Below are positions 34,462 through 44,010 of a DNA stretch of 64,000 bases, piece by piece. The DNA comes from Paenibacillus solanacearum. GTDB lineage: Bacteria > Bacillota > Bacilli > Paenibacillales > NBRC-103111. Below the pieces are notes generated by a model, which was given only the letters and a program-made list of their open reading frames with translations, had not been told where the DNA came from and searched no databases. The position numbers were made by a program, and so were the translations under genes. The stretch is from positions 372,001 through 436,000 of the forward strand of contig NZ_CAJVAS010000001.1 in NCBI RefSeq assembly GCF_910593845.1, given 5' to 3'. Each line of letters starts with the position of its first letter. The first letter of the stretch is position 1.

Positions 34462-35355
34462 TTGACCAACGCGCTGCCGCGCAGGGCCGTCGCCTTGCTG
34501 ACTGCGCTTACGCTGCTGGCGATGTTCGCTTGCAGTAAACAACCCATAGAACAACCCGCCGGTTCCGTCGTATCCCCCCTGGGGCAGCGCATTACCCAGC
34601 CGATCAAAGCCGTTTACCGGCCGGACTTGTTCCCGCAGCAGACGACGGTTCCTTTTACCGAAAGCATGGTTCAGCCGCTAGAGTCTGGGGTTCCTTCCGC
34701 CGATGCGAAGCTGGTCTTCAGCTTTCCCCTTCCGAATAGCGAGGCGTCGATTCAAGTGTATTCCGGCGCCGATTCCGGTTCGGGATGGACAGGGTACGCA
34801 GCGGGCAAACATTCCAAATGGAAACTCGGAAGCTTGTCCGGTATTCCTCGGGAAGAAGCGGGCCAGATCGCAGCGTTGAACTTCCTTACCGGGGATCGGT
34901 CCGGCGCGGTGCTCAACTTCCCGTTTGGCGATATCGGCGCGAGGAAGGGGATCGCCGTCTACGACCGTACCGCGGACACTTGGAAAATCGTTGATTTCCA
35001 AGGACATGAGGCGGTGGAGATGGATATTGATAAAGACGGGACCCCGGAATGGGTCGGCAATCAGACGCGCTGGGTGCCGCCTGCGCTAGAAATTCACCAA
35101 TGGTCAGCGGAAAAGGGGCACTTCGAGTCGGCGGTATTGCAATGGGAGCCCGATTTGTTCCCCGGTCCGGTTCGCAATACGCCTTCCTACTCGTCCCTCT
35201 TTGAAGAGAACGGCGTCCGCTTCATCGAGATCGGCGACGACGAGGCTTACGCATTTTTTACATATGAGCAAGGGATGCTCAAGCAGTACCGGCCTGACGA
35301 TACCCGGAGCCGTGTCCTGGAGATGAGGCAGGTTCGGCGGTATGGGGAAAGGTAG
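34462..35355 (+). CDS. Lipoprotein of unknown function
   Basis: This 297-residue protein starts at TTG 34462 (AAGGAAGGGGAAG upstream). Its signal peptide ends in LAMFAC, with Cys24 the probable lipid attachment site. The rest is beta-rich, with a calcium-loop-like segment DIDKDGTPEWVG similar to FG-GAP/VCBS repeats. I recognise no enzyme motif. It may be a sensor or structural lipoprotein. A strong terminator lies about 110 bases downstream. The in-frame ATG 34438 precedes the ribosome binding site and is rejected. Confidence 0.65.
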   Translation: MTNALPRRAVALLTALTLLAMFACSKQPIEQPAGSVVSPLGQRITQPIKAVYRPDLFPQQTTVPFTESMVQPLESGVPSADAKLVFSFPLPNSEASIQVYSGADSGSGWTGYAAGKHSKWKLGSLSGIPREEAGQIAALNFLTGDRSGAVLNFPFGDIGARKGIAVYDRTADTWKIVDFQGHEAVEMDIDKDGTPEWVGNQTRWVPPALEIHQWSAEKGHFESAVLQWEPDLFPGPVRNTPSYSSLFEENGVRFIEIGDDEAYAFFTYEQGMLKQYRPDDTRSRVLEMRQVRRYGER

Positions 35356-35462
35356 ACCGCAGAGCAGACAGAGTAGAAGCCCGGCCGCCAATGCGGCAAC
35401 CGCGCCTGCGATGGAGGATGTTGTAGTCAGAACGGAATAGAGGAACAGGATGTTCATCCCGA

Positions 35463-35497
35463 GCCGTAGCTATTTGCAGCTATGGCTTTTTGTTTTT
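35463..35497 (+). terminator. Intrinsic terminator
   Basis: GCCGTAGCT (35463-35471) pairs with AGCTATGGC (35478-35486), one G-U, followed by TTTTTGTTTTT. Confidence 0.9.
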
Positions 35498-35618
35498 CGT
35501 ATTTTTGGGGACGACGCACATAAAATGATATCGACTGGAATAAAGTAGAAAAAATATTTCATATGACTTCTTGTTCGATGATATTTTATACCAAAACATT
35601 TCCAAGGGGGCGGACACG

Positions 35619-37946
35619 GTGGCACGCATCTTCCGACGGCATCCCACGACCTTGTTTTGGCGTTTGTTTGTCAGTTATTTCGCACTCATTCTGATTCCCG
35701 TCATCGTGGCAGGCTTGCTCACGAACCTGTTCGTCGTGCGGTTGATCGAGCGGGATGCGGAGAAAGCGGGCGGCATCGTCATGAACCATTTTGCGGAGGA
35801 GACGGACGCCACGTTCCGCAGCCTGGAGAGCGATATGGTGAACATGCTGACGGTCTCGCAGATCAAGAGCCTGCTGAAAAAGGACAGCGATCCGCCCGAT
35901 TCGAGCCAGCGGTTCGAGCTTATGCATTCGCTCATGCAGCAGCTCAGTCTTCTGCAATCGCATCCGTTTGTTTACAGCGCCTTCCTGTACTTTGCCGAAG
36001 ACAACCTCGTCATTTCCGACAATACGTATACCGGCAAGGAAACGTTCTTTGCCGAGCATTACCCGATTCAATCCCCGGATTTGCAGCGGTTTCTTGCAAA
36101 CTTTTCCGAGAAGAAAACGATGGTGTTCACCGCCCCCTATACTGTTGATGAGAGACCTCCGTTTACGGAAGACGTGATTGCCGCCCACTCCAATATTACC
36201 GCCTTGATGAGCTATCCGTTTAACAGCAGCCATCCCGACGTTTATTTGGCGGTCAATGTAGACCGAGATCAGCTCCGACAGCAGCTCGGCATTCAGGAGC
36301 GATGGGTGACGGATACGGTATTGGCCGGTTCGTCGGACTCCATCCTGATTCGCACCGGCTCTGGCGACGCTCCTCCCGTTCCGGCCTCAGCGGCGCTTCG
36401 CGCCATCCCCGAGCAAACCTTGTACCGATACGCCGATCATGGAAGCAAAGCGTTATATTACCAGAAGTCTTCATTCCAGGAGGACTGGCATTACGTCAGC
36501 GTGATCGATCTGGAGACGCTGCTCCAGCCGGCGATGTGGATTCGCGCCTGTACGATCGTGTTTGTCCTATTGTTCGCGTTAACGGGAGGGTTCGCCTCTT
36601 ATTATTTGAGCCGCAGGCTGTACAATCCGATCCGCGAAATTCGTACCGGGCTGGAATCGCATCCGCTCGCAGGCGATATGCCGGCTCCGCAAGCAGGCAA
36701 CGAATTTGACGTCATCAAACGTTTCTCCGGCATGCTCATCTCGCGCAACAAGGAGCTGTCGCAGATGATGAGCGGCATGTATCCGATTGTACATGAGCAC
36801 TTTATGGTCAAAACGCTGACAGGCGAATACCGCGACAGCTTGTCCATCGCCTATTACGCCAAAGAGATCGATTTCACGTACGACGCGAAGGCGGTGGTAA
36901 CGGCCATCTGCATCGAAATTCAATATTACTCGCAGAGGGTGGGCCCGTTGTCGGAAACGTCCAAGTCGTTCATTGCGGCGGAGCTGAAGGAAAATATTCG
37001 ACGGCTGGCGCCGGACGTGATTCGGGTGTGCCGGACGCAGCCTGATCAGCTGGCGGTGATGCTGTTCCATCCGCAGGGCGTGCCTACGGACCCGATGCAA
37101 ATCGCGGAAGCGATCAAGCGGCTGATGCTGCAGCCGCATTATAAAGCGTCCATCGGCGTCGGCGGTACGGTGCCTTCCATTGACCGGCTTCATCTCTCGT
37201 ACGATCAAGCCGTCGCCCTGCTCAAATTCAAAAGTCTCGATGCCGGTGCGGAAATTTGCACGGAGGACGGCGCATGGCAAGAGCGGGAGCGCGCCTGCGG
37301 CGACAGCTTCCTGACCGTACAGGAAGTGGGACGCATTCTGAACCGGTGCAAAGCCCGCGAGTACGACAGCCTGCTGCAATCGGTCTACGACATGCTGGAC
37401 GAAGGCGTTCGGGCAAAAGCAACCGCGCATCAAATGAAAAATGTATGCCTCGACGTTCTGAACGCCTGGATTCGCGCCGCCGAGAGCGAGCGGAACGACT
37501 TCAACATCTCGTTTTATTCGGATTTGTTCGCCTCGATCCATCGCAGCGTCACCTGGGAGGAGCTGCGGCAGGCGTTCACCGATATTCGCGCATCCTTGTT
37601 CCGTACGGTCGAGCCATCCGACCGGGAACGGCAGTTCGCGGACATTTTATGTTATATCCACAACCATTACCACGAAGAGCTCTCCATCGAGTATTTTGCC
37701 CAGCAGATGAACATGTCGGTCGGCCACTTCAGCCGCACGTTCAAGGAGGAAGTGGGGGAGAAGTATGTGGAATACATCGCCAAGTACCGGATGAACGAGG
37801 CAAAGCGGTTTTTGCTGGAGACCGACATGAAGATCGACGATATCGCCGGGAAGGTCGGCTATTGGGGGCGGAATTCGTTTATCCGCAACTTCCGCAAGTA
37901 CGAAGGGACGACGCCGGCCAAGTTCCGCAGCGTGCACCAAGACTGA
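35619..37946 (+). CDS. Membrane-anchored AraC-type regulator (YesN/YtdP-like)
   Basis: This 775-residue regulator has one transmembrane helix near residues 14-36 (FVSYFALILIPVIVAGLL), an extracellular sensing domain of about 270 residues, and a second helix (TIVFVLLFALTGGFASYYL). A cytoplasmic linker and a C-terminal AraC double helix-turn-helix follow (LSIEYFAQQMNMSVGHFSRTFKEEV, KIDDIAGKVGYWGRNSFIRNFRKYEGTTP). Such proteins sense sugars outside the cell and activate adjacent importers. GTG 35619 is preferred because AAGGGGG at 35604-35610 is well spaced. It precedes the permease-binding protein operon starting at 38101, which is its likely target. Confidence 0.9.
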   Translation: MARIFRRHPTTLFWRLFVSYFALILIPVIVAGLLTNLFVVRLIERDAEKAGGIVMNHFAEETDATFRSLESDMVNMLTVSQIKSLLKKDSDPPDSSQRFELMHSLMQQLSLLQSHPFVYSAFLYFAEDNLVISDNTYTGKETFFAEHYPIQSPDLQRFLANFSEKKTMVFTAPYTVDERPPFTEDVIAAHSNITALMSYPFNSSHPDVYLAVNVDRDQLRQQLGIQERWVTDTVLAGSSDSILIRTGSGDAPPVPASAALRAIPEQTLYRYADHGSKALYYQKSSFQEDWHYVSVIDLETLLQPAMWIRACTIVFVLLFALTGGFASYYLSRRLYNPIREIRTGLESHPLAGDMPAPQAGNEFDVIKRFSGMLISRNKELSQMMSGMYPIVHEHFMVKTLTGEYRDSLSIAYYAKEIDFTYDAKAVVTAICIEIQYYSQRVGPLSETSKSFIAAELKENIRRLAPDVIRVCRTQPDQLAVMLFHPQGVPTDPMQIAEAIKRLMLQPHYKASIGVGGTVPSIDRLHLSYDQAVALLKFKSLDAGAEICTEDGAWQERERACGDSFLTVQEVGRILNRCKAREYDSLLQSVYDMLDEGVRAKATAHQMKNVCLDVLNAWIRAAESERNDFNISFYSDLFASIHRSVTWEELRQAFTDIRASLFRTVEPSDRERQFADILCYIHNHYHEELSIEYFAQQMNMSVGHFSRTFKEEVGEKYVEYIAKYRMNEAKRFLLETDMKIDDIAGKVGYWGRNSFIRNFRKYEGTTPAKFRSVHQD

Positions 37947-38100
37947 GGCTTCTTTTTTGCGATGTATCGATTTTTTCCTGCGGGGCGGCAGCAAGGCGCA
38001 TGCAAAAAAGGCGACACGGCCCAAAAGATGATGCTTTACCGGCCAGCCGGGAAGCCCGTATAGTGGGTCGTACAACATGCCAGGTGAAGGGGTGGAGCGA

Positions 38101-39027
38101 TTGACGAGCAGAAGCGGACTTTCGGGCCTATGGTTCATGATGAAAAAGCATAAAGCGTTGTATTTGTTAATGCTGCCCGGCATTTTGTACTATGTCATAT
38201 TCAAATATGCACCGATGTACGGGGTCGTCATCGCGTTTCAAAACTTCTCGATCGGACGCGGCATCACGGGCAGCAAATTCGTGGGACTGAAGCATTTTGC
38301 CGAGTTCTTCTTCAATACGCCCGATGCCTGGCAGTTGATCCGCAACACCGTGCTGCTGAATGTGTACGATTTGCTGTTCCGGTTTCCCGCCCCGATTGTG
38401 CTGGCGCTGCTGTTTCATGAGATTCGCAGCCGGACGTTCAAGCGCTTCGTGCAGAGCGTCAGCTATATGCCGCATTTTTTGTCCACGGTCGTCATTGCGG
38501 GCATTATGGTGACCTTCCTGTCGCAGCAGACCGGCATCGTCAATCATATAATCCGCTGGTTCGGCTTCGAGCCGATCCTGTTCCTCGGGCTGCCCGAATG
38601 GTTCCGTACCATCTACATCAGCTCGGAAATATGGCAAACCGTCGGCTGGGGGACCATATTGTATTTGGCGGCGATTGCCGGGGTAGACCCGACCTTGTAC
38701 GAAGCGGCGAAAATCGACGGCGCGAACCGGTTCCAACAAATGCGCCACGTCACCCTCGTCGGGATGTTCCCGGTCATGATCGTTTTGTTCGTGCTGACGC
38801 TCGGTCATTTTATGGAGACCGGCTTCCAGAAAATCATTCTGCTCTACAACCCGATGACCTACGAGACTGCGGATGTGCTTAATACGTTCGTCTACCGTCG
38901 CGGCATCCTGTCCGCGGACTTCAGCTTCGCAACCGCCGTCGGCCTGTTCCAGGCGGCGATCGGCTTCATCCTCGTCGTGGCGGCGAATCGCGTCGTCAAA
39001 AAGTTTTCGGACACCAGCTTATGGTAA
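38101..39027 (+). CDS. ABC transporter permease, LplB type
   Basis: This 308-residue membrane subunit opens with KKHKALYLLMLPGILYYVIFKYAPMYGVVIAFQNF, the hallmark of LplB-like permeases of complex-saccharide importers. The cytoplasmic EAA loop YEAAKIDGANRFQQMRHVTL contacts the ATPase. TTG 38101 follows GAAGGGGTGGAG; ATG 38077 is an in-frame alternative. It pairs with the permease at 39043 and binding protein at 39978. No ATPase gene is present, so a shared MsmX-like ATPase encoded elsewhere is expected. Confidence 0.9.
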   Translation: MTSRSGLSGLWFMMKKHKALYLLMLPGILYYVIFKYAPMYGVVIAFQNFSIGRGITGSKFVGLKHFAEFFFNTPDAWQLIRNTVLLNVYDLLFRFPAPIVLALLFHEIRSRTFKRFVQSVSYMPHFLSTVVIAGIMVTFLSQQTGIVNHIIRWFGFEPILFLGLPEWFRTIYISSEIWQTVGWGTILYLAAIAGVDPTLYEAAKIDGANRFQQMRHVTLVGMFPVMIVLFVLTLGHFMETGFQKIILLYNPMTYETADVLNTFVYRRGILSADFSFATAVGLFQAAIGFILVVAANRVVKKFSDTSLW

Positions 39028-39042
39028 AGGAGGCGCCGGAAC

Positions 39043-39903
39043 ATGAAGATTAAGGAAAGCTTTGGTTCGAAGCTATTCGACGTTATCAACGCGGCGGTGA
39101 TGGTGCTGCTGATCATCGTCATGGTGTACCCGCTCATCTACGTATTCTCCGCTTCCATCAGCGACAACGCCATGGTCGTCAGCGGACAGGTGGTTTTGTG
39201 GCCGAAGTCGGTGACGCTGGTCGCCTACGAGCGGCTCGTCACCAATCCGGACTTATGGATCAGCTACTGGAATACGATCCGTTATACCGTCGTCCATACG
39301 TTCCTGACCTTGGTCGTGACGTCGGCTATGGCGTATCCGCTGGCGAAGCGATGGCTTCCCGGCCGCAGAGCGCTGCTGCTCATGGCGGCTTTCACCCTGC
39401 TGTTCAACGGGGGCATCATCCCGACCTTCCTCGTCGTACAGAAGCTGGGCCTGCTCAATACGATGTGGGCAATCGTCCTCCCGTCGCTTGTCAGCACATG
39501 GTACTTGTTCATCATGCGGACGTTCTTCGAGGCGCTGCCGGAGGAATTGGAGGACGCGGCTACGATCGACGGCTGCGGCTCGCTGCAGGTGCTCGTGCGC
39601 ATCGTGCTGCCGCTCTCGGTCCCGGTGCTCGTCTCGATCGGGCTGTTCACCGCGGTAGGCCAGTGGAACGCGTTCTTCGACGCGCTGCTTTATTTGAACG
39701 AGCGCGGCATGTACCCGCTGCAGATCATGCTCCGCAACATCATCATCTCCGGCTCCAACGTGCAGGGCGAGGGCAATACGGCCTACATCGAGACGCTGAA
39801 ATACGCGATGATCACGATCGCAACGCTTCCGATCTTGTGCGTGTATCCGTTCGTGCAAAAATATTTCGTGCAGGGCAGCATGATCGGCGGCATCAAAGGA
39901 TAG
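39043..39903 (+). CDS. ABC transporter permease, YtcP type
   Basis: This 286-residue protein has about six membrane helices and the EAA motif LPEELEDAATIDGCGSLQVLVRIVLPLSVP. The N-terminal MVYPLIYVFSASISD and the C-terminal PFVQKYFVQGSMIGGIKG tail are typical of the second permease of LplABC-type systems. It starts 15 bases after the first permease (AAGGAGGCG). Confidence 0.92.
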   Translation: MKIKESFGSKLFDVINAAVMVLLIIVMVYPLIYVFSASISDNAMVVSGQVVLWPKSVTLVAYERLVTNPDLWISYWNTIRYTVVHTFLTLVVTSAMAYPLAKRWLPGRRALLLMAAFTLLFNGGIIPTFLVVQKLGLLNTMWAIVLPSLVSTWYLFIMRTFFEALPEELEDAATIDGCGSLQVLVRIVLPLSVPVLVSIGLFTAVGQWNAFFDALLYLNERGMYPLQIMLRNIIISGSNVQGEGNTAYIETLKYAMITIATLPILCVYPFVQKYFVQGSMIGGIKG

Positions 39904-39977
39904 CGCCGGATTCCACCGGAGTCCGTCACTATAGGGCAGGGGAAAGGTTCCACATCCGATTGAAGGAGGGCATACCG

Positions 39978-41534
39978 ATGAACAAAAAGACAATGGCCGC
40001 ATCGATGGCCGCTGTGCTGCTGGGCGGGCTCGTGGCAGGCTGTAACGACAATGCGCCGAAGGGCGGGGATGCGGGAGGGGACACGAAGAAGCCGATCACG
40101 TTCACCTGGCTCGTATATGACCGTCCCGAGGGCAAGGTGAAGAACGACTGGGAAATATTCAAGGAAATTGAAGCGAAGACGGGGGTCAAGGTAGACTGGC
40201 AGGTTGTCAGCCAGGAAGGGCTGCTCGAGAAAAGGCAAATTATGATCGCCACCAATACGGTCACCGACTTCATTCAGCCGACGAACCAGGAAGCGCGGGA
40301 GAATGGGCCGGAGAAAGTGTTCCTGAACCTGAAAGATTATTTGAACATCGCGCCCAATCTCAAAAAGTTTTACGATGCGTACCCGGAAGCCAAAGCGGTG
40401 GCGACCGGCGCCGACGGCGGCATCTACAACGTCCCTGTGCTGGAAGGCGACGCGCAGGGCAAAGGCTTCAACTATATTTGGATGGCCCGCAAAGATTTGA
40501 TGAATAAATACAATTTGAAGGCGCCGGCCACCCTCGACGAGCTTTACCAGTTTCTGAAGACGCTGAAGGAAAAGGAGCCGGACAGCTACCCGCTGAGCCT
40601 GAACGCGCCGACGACCGGCGAGGCGGGACTGTATACGGTGTTCGGCAAAATATTCACCGGCATCGCCGGCTTCTACAATCAGAGCCCCGCATCCGACAAA
40701 TACGAATTCGCTCCTTATCAGAAAGGCTACAAAGACGCCCTTGTCTACATGAATAAACTGTACAACGAGAAGCTGCTCGATCCGGAGTTCTACCTGCTGA
40801 CCGGGCCGCAGTGGGAGGAGCGTTTCCTGAAAGGTAAGTCCTCCGTCACGTACTGGTGGAAGGCGGAGGTCAACCCGCTGATTGAAAAAGCGAAAAAAGC
40901 CGGCGCTCCGGCCGAATTCGATCTCGATTCGATTCCCGAGCTGGGCGCTAGCGGCATCAAGCCGTACCAGTTCTCGCGTCCGGTCGTCGGCACCGTAGGC
41001 CGCGCGATTTCCGCCAAAGTCAAAGACAAGGAGAGAGCAGTCAAATTCCTCGATTACCTGGTCAGCGAAGAGGGCACCAACTACTTGTCGCTTGGCATTC
41101 AGGGCAAATCGTATACGCTGGAGAACGGCAAGCCCGTCTATATGAAGGAGTTCGGCGCCAGTCCGTACGTGCCGCTGCGCCGGGATTTCGGCGTATGGTA
41201 CGACAACATGACCTTGAACAACGCACTGTCCCGCGAAACATGGGAGCGCGGCCTGGATGAGAAGAGCAAGGCGATCAACAAGAACTACGAATCGTTTATT
41301 ATCCCGGCGCCGAAAGCGATCGTCAAGACGACGGAAGAGCTCGATCTGGAAAAATCGAAGCTGACGCCGCTCACCAAATTTTTGGAGCAGCGCATTACGG
41401 AATTCGTCACCGGCAAAGCGCCGATCAACGATACGACCTATCAGCAGTTCCTGGATCAGGCGAAGAAGCTCGGCTCCGACGAGCTGCTGAATATGTATAA
41501 CGCGGCGTATAAGCGGACCTACGGTTCGAAATAA
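39978..41534 (+). CDS. ABC transporter solute-binding lipoprotein (large LplA-like)
   Basis: This 518-residue lipoprotein has the signal MNKKTMAASMAAVLLGGLVAGC (Cys22) with AAGGAGGG upstream. Body landmarks include ITFTWLVYDRPEGKVKNDWEIFKEIEAKTGVKVDW and VPVLEGDAQGKGFNYIWMARKDLMNKYNLKAPATLDELY. The large size and operon position match the LplA/YtcQ group that serves LplB/YtcP permeases. The ligand is usually an oligosaccharide, but the downstream amidohydrolase and Rieske genes leave the ligand open. Confidence 0.92.
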   Translation: MNKKTMAASMAAVLLGGLVAGCNDNAPKGGDAGGDTKKPITFTWLVYDRPEGKVKNDWEIFKEIEAKTGVKVDWQVVSQEGLLEKRQIMIATNTVTDFIQPTNQEARENGPEKVFLNLKDYLNIAPNLKKFYDAYPEAKAVATGADGGIYNVPVLEGDAQGKGFNYIWMARKDLMNKYNLKAPATLDELYQFLKTLKEKEPDSYPLSLNAPTTGEAGLYTVFGKIFTGIAGFYNQSPASDKYEFAPYQKGYKDALVYMNKLYNEKLLDPEFYLLTGPQWEERFLKGKSSVTYWWKAEVNPLIEKAKKAGAPAEFDLDSIPELGASGIKPYQFSRPVVGTVGRAISAKVKDKERAVKFLDYLVSEEGTNYLSLGIQGKSYTLENGKPVYMKEFGASPYVPLRRDFGVWYDNMTLNNALSRETWERGLDEKSKAINKNYESFIIPAPKAIVKTTEELDLEKSKLTPLTKFLEQRITEFVTGKAPINDTTYQQFLDQAKKLGSDELLNMYNAAYKRTYGSK

Positions 41535-41569
41535 CCCGTCTGCATTGCGCAAAAAAGGAGTGACGAACG

Positions 41570-42664
41570 ATGCCATCCGATACGTTTATCGTCGATACCG
41601 ACATTCATAATTCGCTTGCCCGGATGCGTGACCTGCTGCCGTATTTGCCGAAAGCATGGCATCAGCAGTGGCTCGAGTCCGGCGTCGGCGTACACGGGCA
41701 ATATTATTCGCCGGTCGGGGTGCTGCGCCGGGACGCTACCCCCGACGACGGCGGCGCGCCGGGAAGCGATCCGCACTTCGCGCTGCGGCATTATATCGAG
41801 CCGTGCGGGATCGATTATGCGGTGTTGACCGGAGGGGCGGAGCAGGGGCTGTCGCTCCATGCCGATCCGGACTACGCGACGGCCGTGGCCGCGGCTTATA
41901 ACGATTGGCTTGTCGAGCAATGGCTGACCGTCAGTCCCAAGTACAAGGGCTCGATCCAGATCAATCATTCCGATCCGGCGGAAGCGGCGAAGGAGATCGA
42001 CCGGATGTCGGCGCATCCGGCGATGGTGCAGGTCGTGATGGGAAGCGGTGCGCGAATGCCGTACGGCAACCGCTTCTTCCATCCGATCTACGAAGCCGCC
42101 GAGCGCAACGGCCTGCCGGTGGCCATTCACCCCGGCACCGAGGGCAAAGGCATCGCCGGCGCGCCTACGCCTTCCGGCTACCCGACCCGCTATATGGAGT
42201 GGCATAACATATTGCCGGCGAACTTCATGACCCATGTGAACAGCCTCGTATGCGAAGGCGTCTTCGAGAAATATCCGAGGCTGCGGTTCGTCGCGATCGA
42301 GGGCGGGATCGGCTGGCTGCCGCATCTGATGTGGCGGATGGACAAAAACTATAAAGCGCTGCGCGACACGGCCCCTTGGCTCAAACGGCTGCCGTCGGAA
42401 TATATATTGGAGCATGTTCGCGTCACGACCCAGCCAATCGAAGAGCCGGAAAGACCGGAGCAGCTCGTGCAAATATTCCAAATGATGCATGCGGACCGCA
42501 TCGCCATGTTCTCTTCGGACTACCCGCATTGGGATTTTGACAATCCGAACATCGTCTTGAACGGCCTGCCCCGGGAGATGAGACGCCGCATTCAAGGCTT
42601 GAACGCGGCGGAGCTGTACGGACTGCCGGTGCCGGAGGAGCGGAAGGGGGCGAACCCCGCATGA
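41570..42664 (+). CDS. Amidohydrolase-2 family metal-dependent hydrolase or decarboxylase
   Basis: This 364-residue TIM-barrel protein belongs to the amidohydrolase-related (ACMSD-like) family. The N-terminal metal ligands show as DTDIHNSL, where the usual DxHxH is altered to DxDIH. Later ligands are VAIHPGTE, MTHVNSLVCEGVFEKYPRLRFVAIEGG and MFSSDYPHWDFDNP. Members decarboxylate or hydrolyse aromatic acids and lactones. It starts 35 bases after the binding protein (AAAGGAGTG) and overlaps the Rieske gene by four bases, so it is cotranslated with it. Confidence 0.87.
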   Translation: MPSDTFIVDTDIHNSLARMRDLLPYLPKAWHQQWLESGVGVHGQYYSPVGVLRRDATPDDGGAPGSDPHFALRHYIEPCGIDYAVLTGGAEQGLSLHADPDYATAVAAAYNDWLVEQWLTVSPKYKGSIQINHSDPAEAAKEIDRMSAHPAMVQVVMGSGARMPYGNRFFHPIYEAAERNGLPVAIHPGTEGKGIAGAPTPSGYPTRYMEWHNILPANFMTHVNSLVCEGVFEKYPRLRFVAIEGGIGWLPHLMWRMDKNYKALRDTAPWLKRLPSEYILEHVRVTTQPIEEPERPEQLVQIFQMMHADRIAMFSSDYPHWDFDNPNIVLNGLPREMRRRIQGLNAAELYGLPVPEERKGANPA

Positions 42665-43017
42665 GATACAAGGTGCTGGAAGCGAATGAACTGACTGACG
42701 GCGGCCAGCGGATCGTCAGCGTGAAGGAGATGGAGCTTGGCATATACCGGATCGACGGCCGCTACTACGCCTGGCGCAATGTATGCCCGCATGCGGCAGC
42801 GCCGGTATGTGCCGGACTGGTAAGAGGCACGCGGCTGCCGTCGGGCGTGTACGATTACCGGTTCGGGCTGGACAATCAAGTGCTGCGCTGTCCGTGGCAC
42901 GGTTGGGAATTCGACCTCACGAACGGCCGGCATTTGGCGCAGGGCAGCAAGGCGAAATTGCGCGGCTATCCGGTCGAGGCGGATGAATCGGGCGTGTACG
43001 TTGTGATCGGGGAGTGA
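42661..43017 (+). CDS. Rieske [2Fe-2S] ferredoxin-like protein
   Basis: This 118-residue protein is a stand-alone Rieske domain. Cys42 and His44 (VCPHAAAP) and Cys77 and His80 (CPWHGWEFDL) are the four cluster ligands. It would carry electrons to an oxygenase or act as the regulatory Rieske part of a dehydratase, yet no oxygenase or reductase is encoded nearby. Its ATGA overlap with the amidohydrolase implies stoichiometric production and a joint function. Confidence 0.9.
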   Translation: MRYKVLEANELTDGGQRIVSVKEMELGIYRIDGRYYAWRNVCPHAAAPVCAGLVRGTRLPSGVYDYRFGLDNQVLRCPWHGWEFDLTNGRHLAQGSKAKLRGYPVEADESGVYVVIGE

Positions 43018-43210
43018 GCGGAGTGTTCACTGGGCGTCATCGAAGATCAGGACAGCTGCAAATAATGCAAAGAGCGGTTTTCAACGCAAAATAGCGGCAG
43101 CGGGTCGACAGTCGAACGATTCTGGGACCGGTTATCGGCAGAAAGACAATGACCGGCAATCCTGTCCATAGAGCGGCTCCGTGACCGCAGGAATACAATA
43201 ATCATCCTTT

Positions 43211-43235
43211 AAGCTTGAGTGATCAAGCTTTTTTG
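43211..43235 (+). terminator. Intrinsic terminator, plus-strand operon
   Basis: AAGCTTGA (43211-43218) pairs with TCAAGCTT (43223-43230) around GTGA, followed by TTTT. Confidence 0.85.
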
Positions 43236-43260
43236 TTTTGATTTTTGGACCAAATTAGCA

Positions 43261-43287
43261 AGACGAGCGCTTTTCCAGCGCCCGTCT
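43261..43287 (-). terminator. Terminator-like hairpin for the minus-strand gene
   Basis: AGACGAGCGC (43261-43270) pairs with GCGCCCGTCT (43278-43287), one mismatch; the T run on the minus strand is weak. Confidence 0.5.
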
Positions 43288-43317
43288 CTTCGGATTCTTT
43301 TTAGTTCGATCTTCACG

Positions 43318-44010
43318 CTAATATTTATTCGCAAGCGCAATTTCGGATTGCTGCAGAAGAGCATCGTATTTTTTAGTAAGGACAGTAACGTTGTTTTTGA
43401 ATTTTAACAGTTCGGAATTTACTGTGTCGCCGCTACCGTTTTCCAAAGCGATTTTAATACCATTTACACTACTAGCCGTATTCATGAGCTCCTTCTTTTC
43501 ATTGAGGGTGAGGATGTTGAAGGATTCAAATTTTTTGCTGAATTCGTTGGCCTTAGCAATATTAATCGTTTTAGCTGATTGGGCGACCTGGTCTTTCTGT
43601 GTCTTGGTTGTAGCAAGAGTAAGAGAGGTTCGGAGATTTGCCATAATGTAGGCCTGGTCATTCATGACATTAAGAAAACGGATGATTTCTGTATAAGTGA
43701 TTAATTTTTCAGCCTCATCTTGAGACAATCCTTTTACGACAGAGCTGCTGCTGCCAGACATTTTGACATCAACGCCGTATGTTTTGGCATCCCATGTAAC
43801 GGATGCTCCGATTTGCCGGAGCAAGGAGATCGGGACAAGTGTATGACCGTCTATAATTTGTGCGGGTACTTCGTCGATTTCTAATGCCTTGCCGTTAGAA
43901 GTCACGATTACAATCGGATTGCCGTTATAATTTCCGTTAATGCTGGCGGCGCTGACCACCCCTGATAACAGCATAAGCGCAACGGATACTGCTGCGATCT
44001 TTTTTTTCAT
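43318..44010 (-). CDS. Secreted protein with copper-amine-oxidase N-terminal-like (stalk) domain
   Basis: This 230-residue protein has the signal peptide MKKKIAAVSVALMLLSGVVSAA. A stalk-type domain follows (VNGKALEIDEVPAQIIDGHTLVP-like block, with the conserved VPISLLRQIGASVTWDAKTYGVDV). A helical C-terminal region (residues 85-230) has no motif I recognise. In Paenibacillus these modules are cell-wall or extracellular, with no oxidase activity. ATG 44010 follows GGAGATATGT; the in-frame TTG 44022 is rejected. The region is AT-rich compared with the adjacent importer operon. A TATAAT lies on the minus strand at 44104-44109. Confidence 0.8.
   Translation of the reverse strand: MKKKIAAVSVALMLLSGVVSAASINGNYNGNPIVIVTSNGKALEIDEVPAQIIDGHTLVPISLLRQIGASVTWDAKTYGVDVKMSGSSSSVVKGLSQDEAEKLITYTEIIRFLNVMNDQAYIMANLRTSLTLATTKTQKDQVAQSAKTINIAKANEFSKKFESFNILTLNEKKELMNTASSVNGIKIALENGSGDTVNSELLKFKNNVTVLTKKYDALLQQSEIALANKY

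Larger units (their letters stand above)
43018..43317. other. 300-base gap between convergent genes
   Basis: It holds two terminators, one for each strand (43211-43235 and 43261-43287). No gene is seen in the first 190 bases. Confidence 0.6.

Noticed and set aside
35104-35457. Minus-strand frame with a hydrophobic N-terminus (MNILFLYSVLTTTSS)
   Set aside because: Overlaps the lipoprotein gene over most of its length; only the first 35 codons look membrane-like and no ribosome binding site is seen.
39783-41576. 597-codon minus-strand open frame opposite the binding-protein gene
   Set aside because: Low-complexity, Arg/His-rich translation antisense to a clear lipoprotein gene; a GC-driven shadow.
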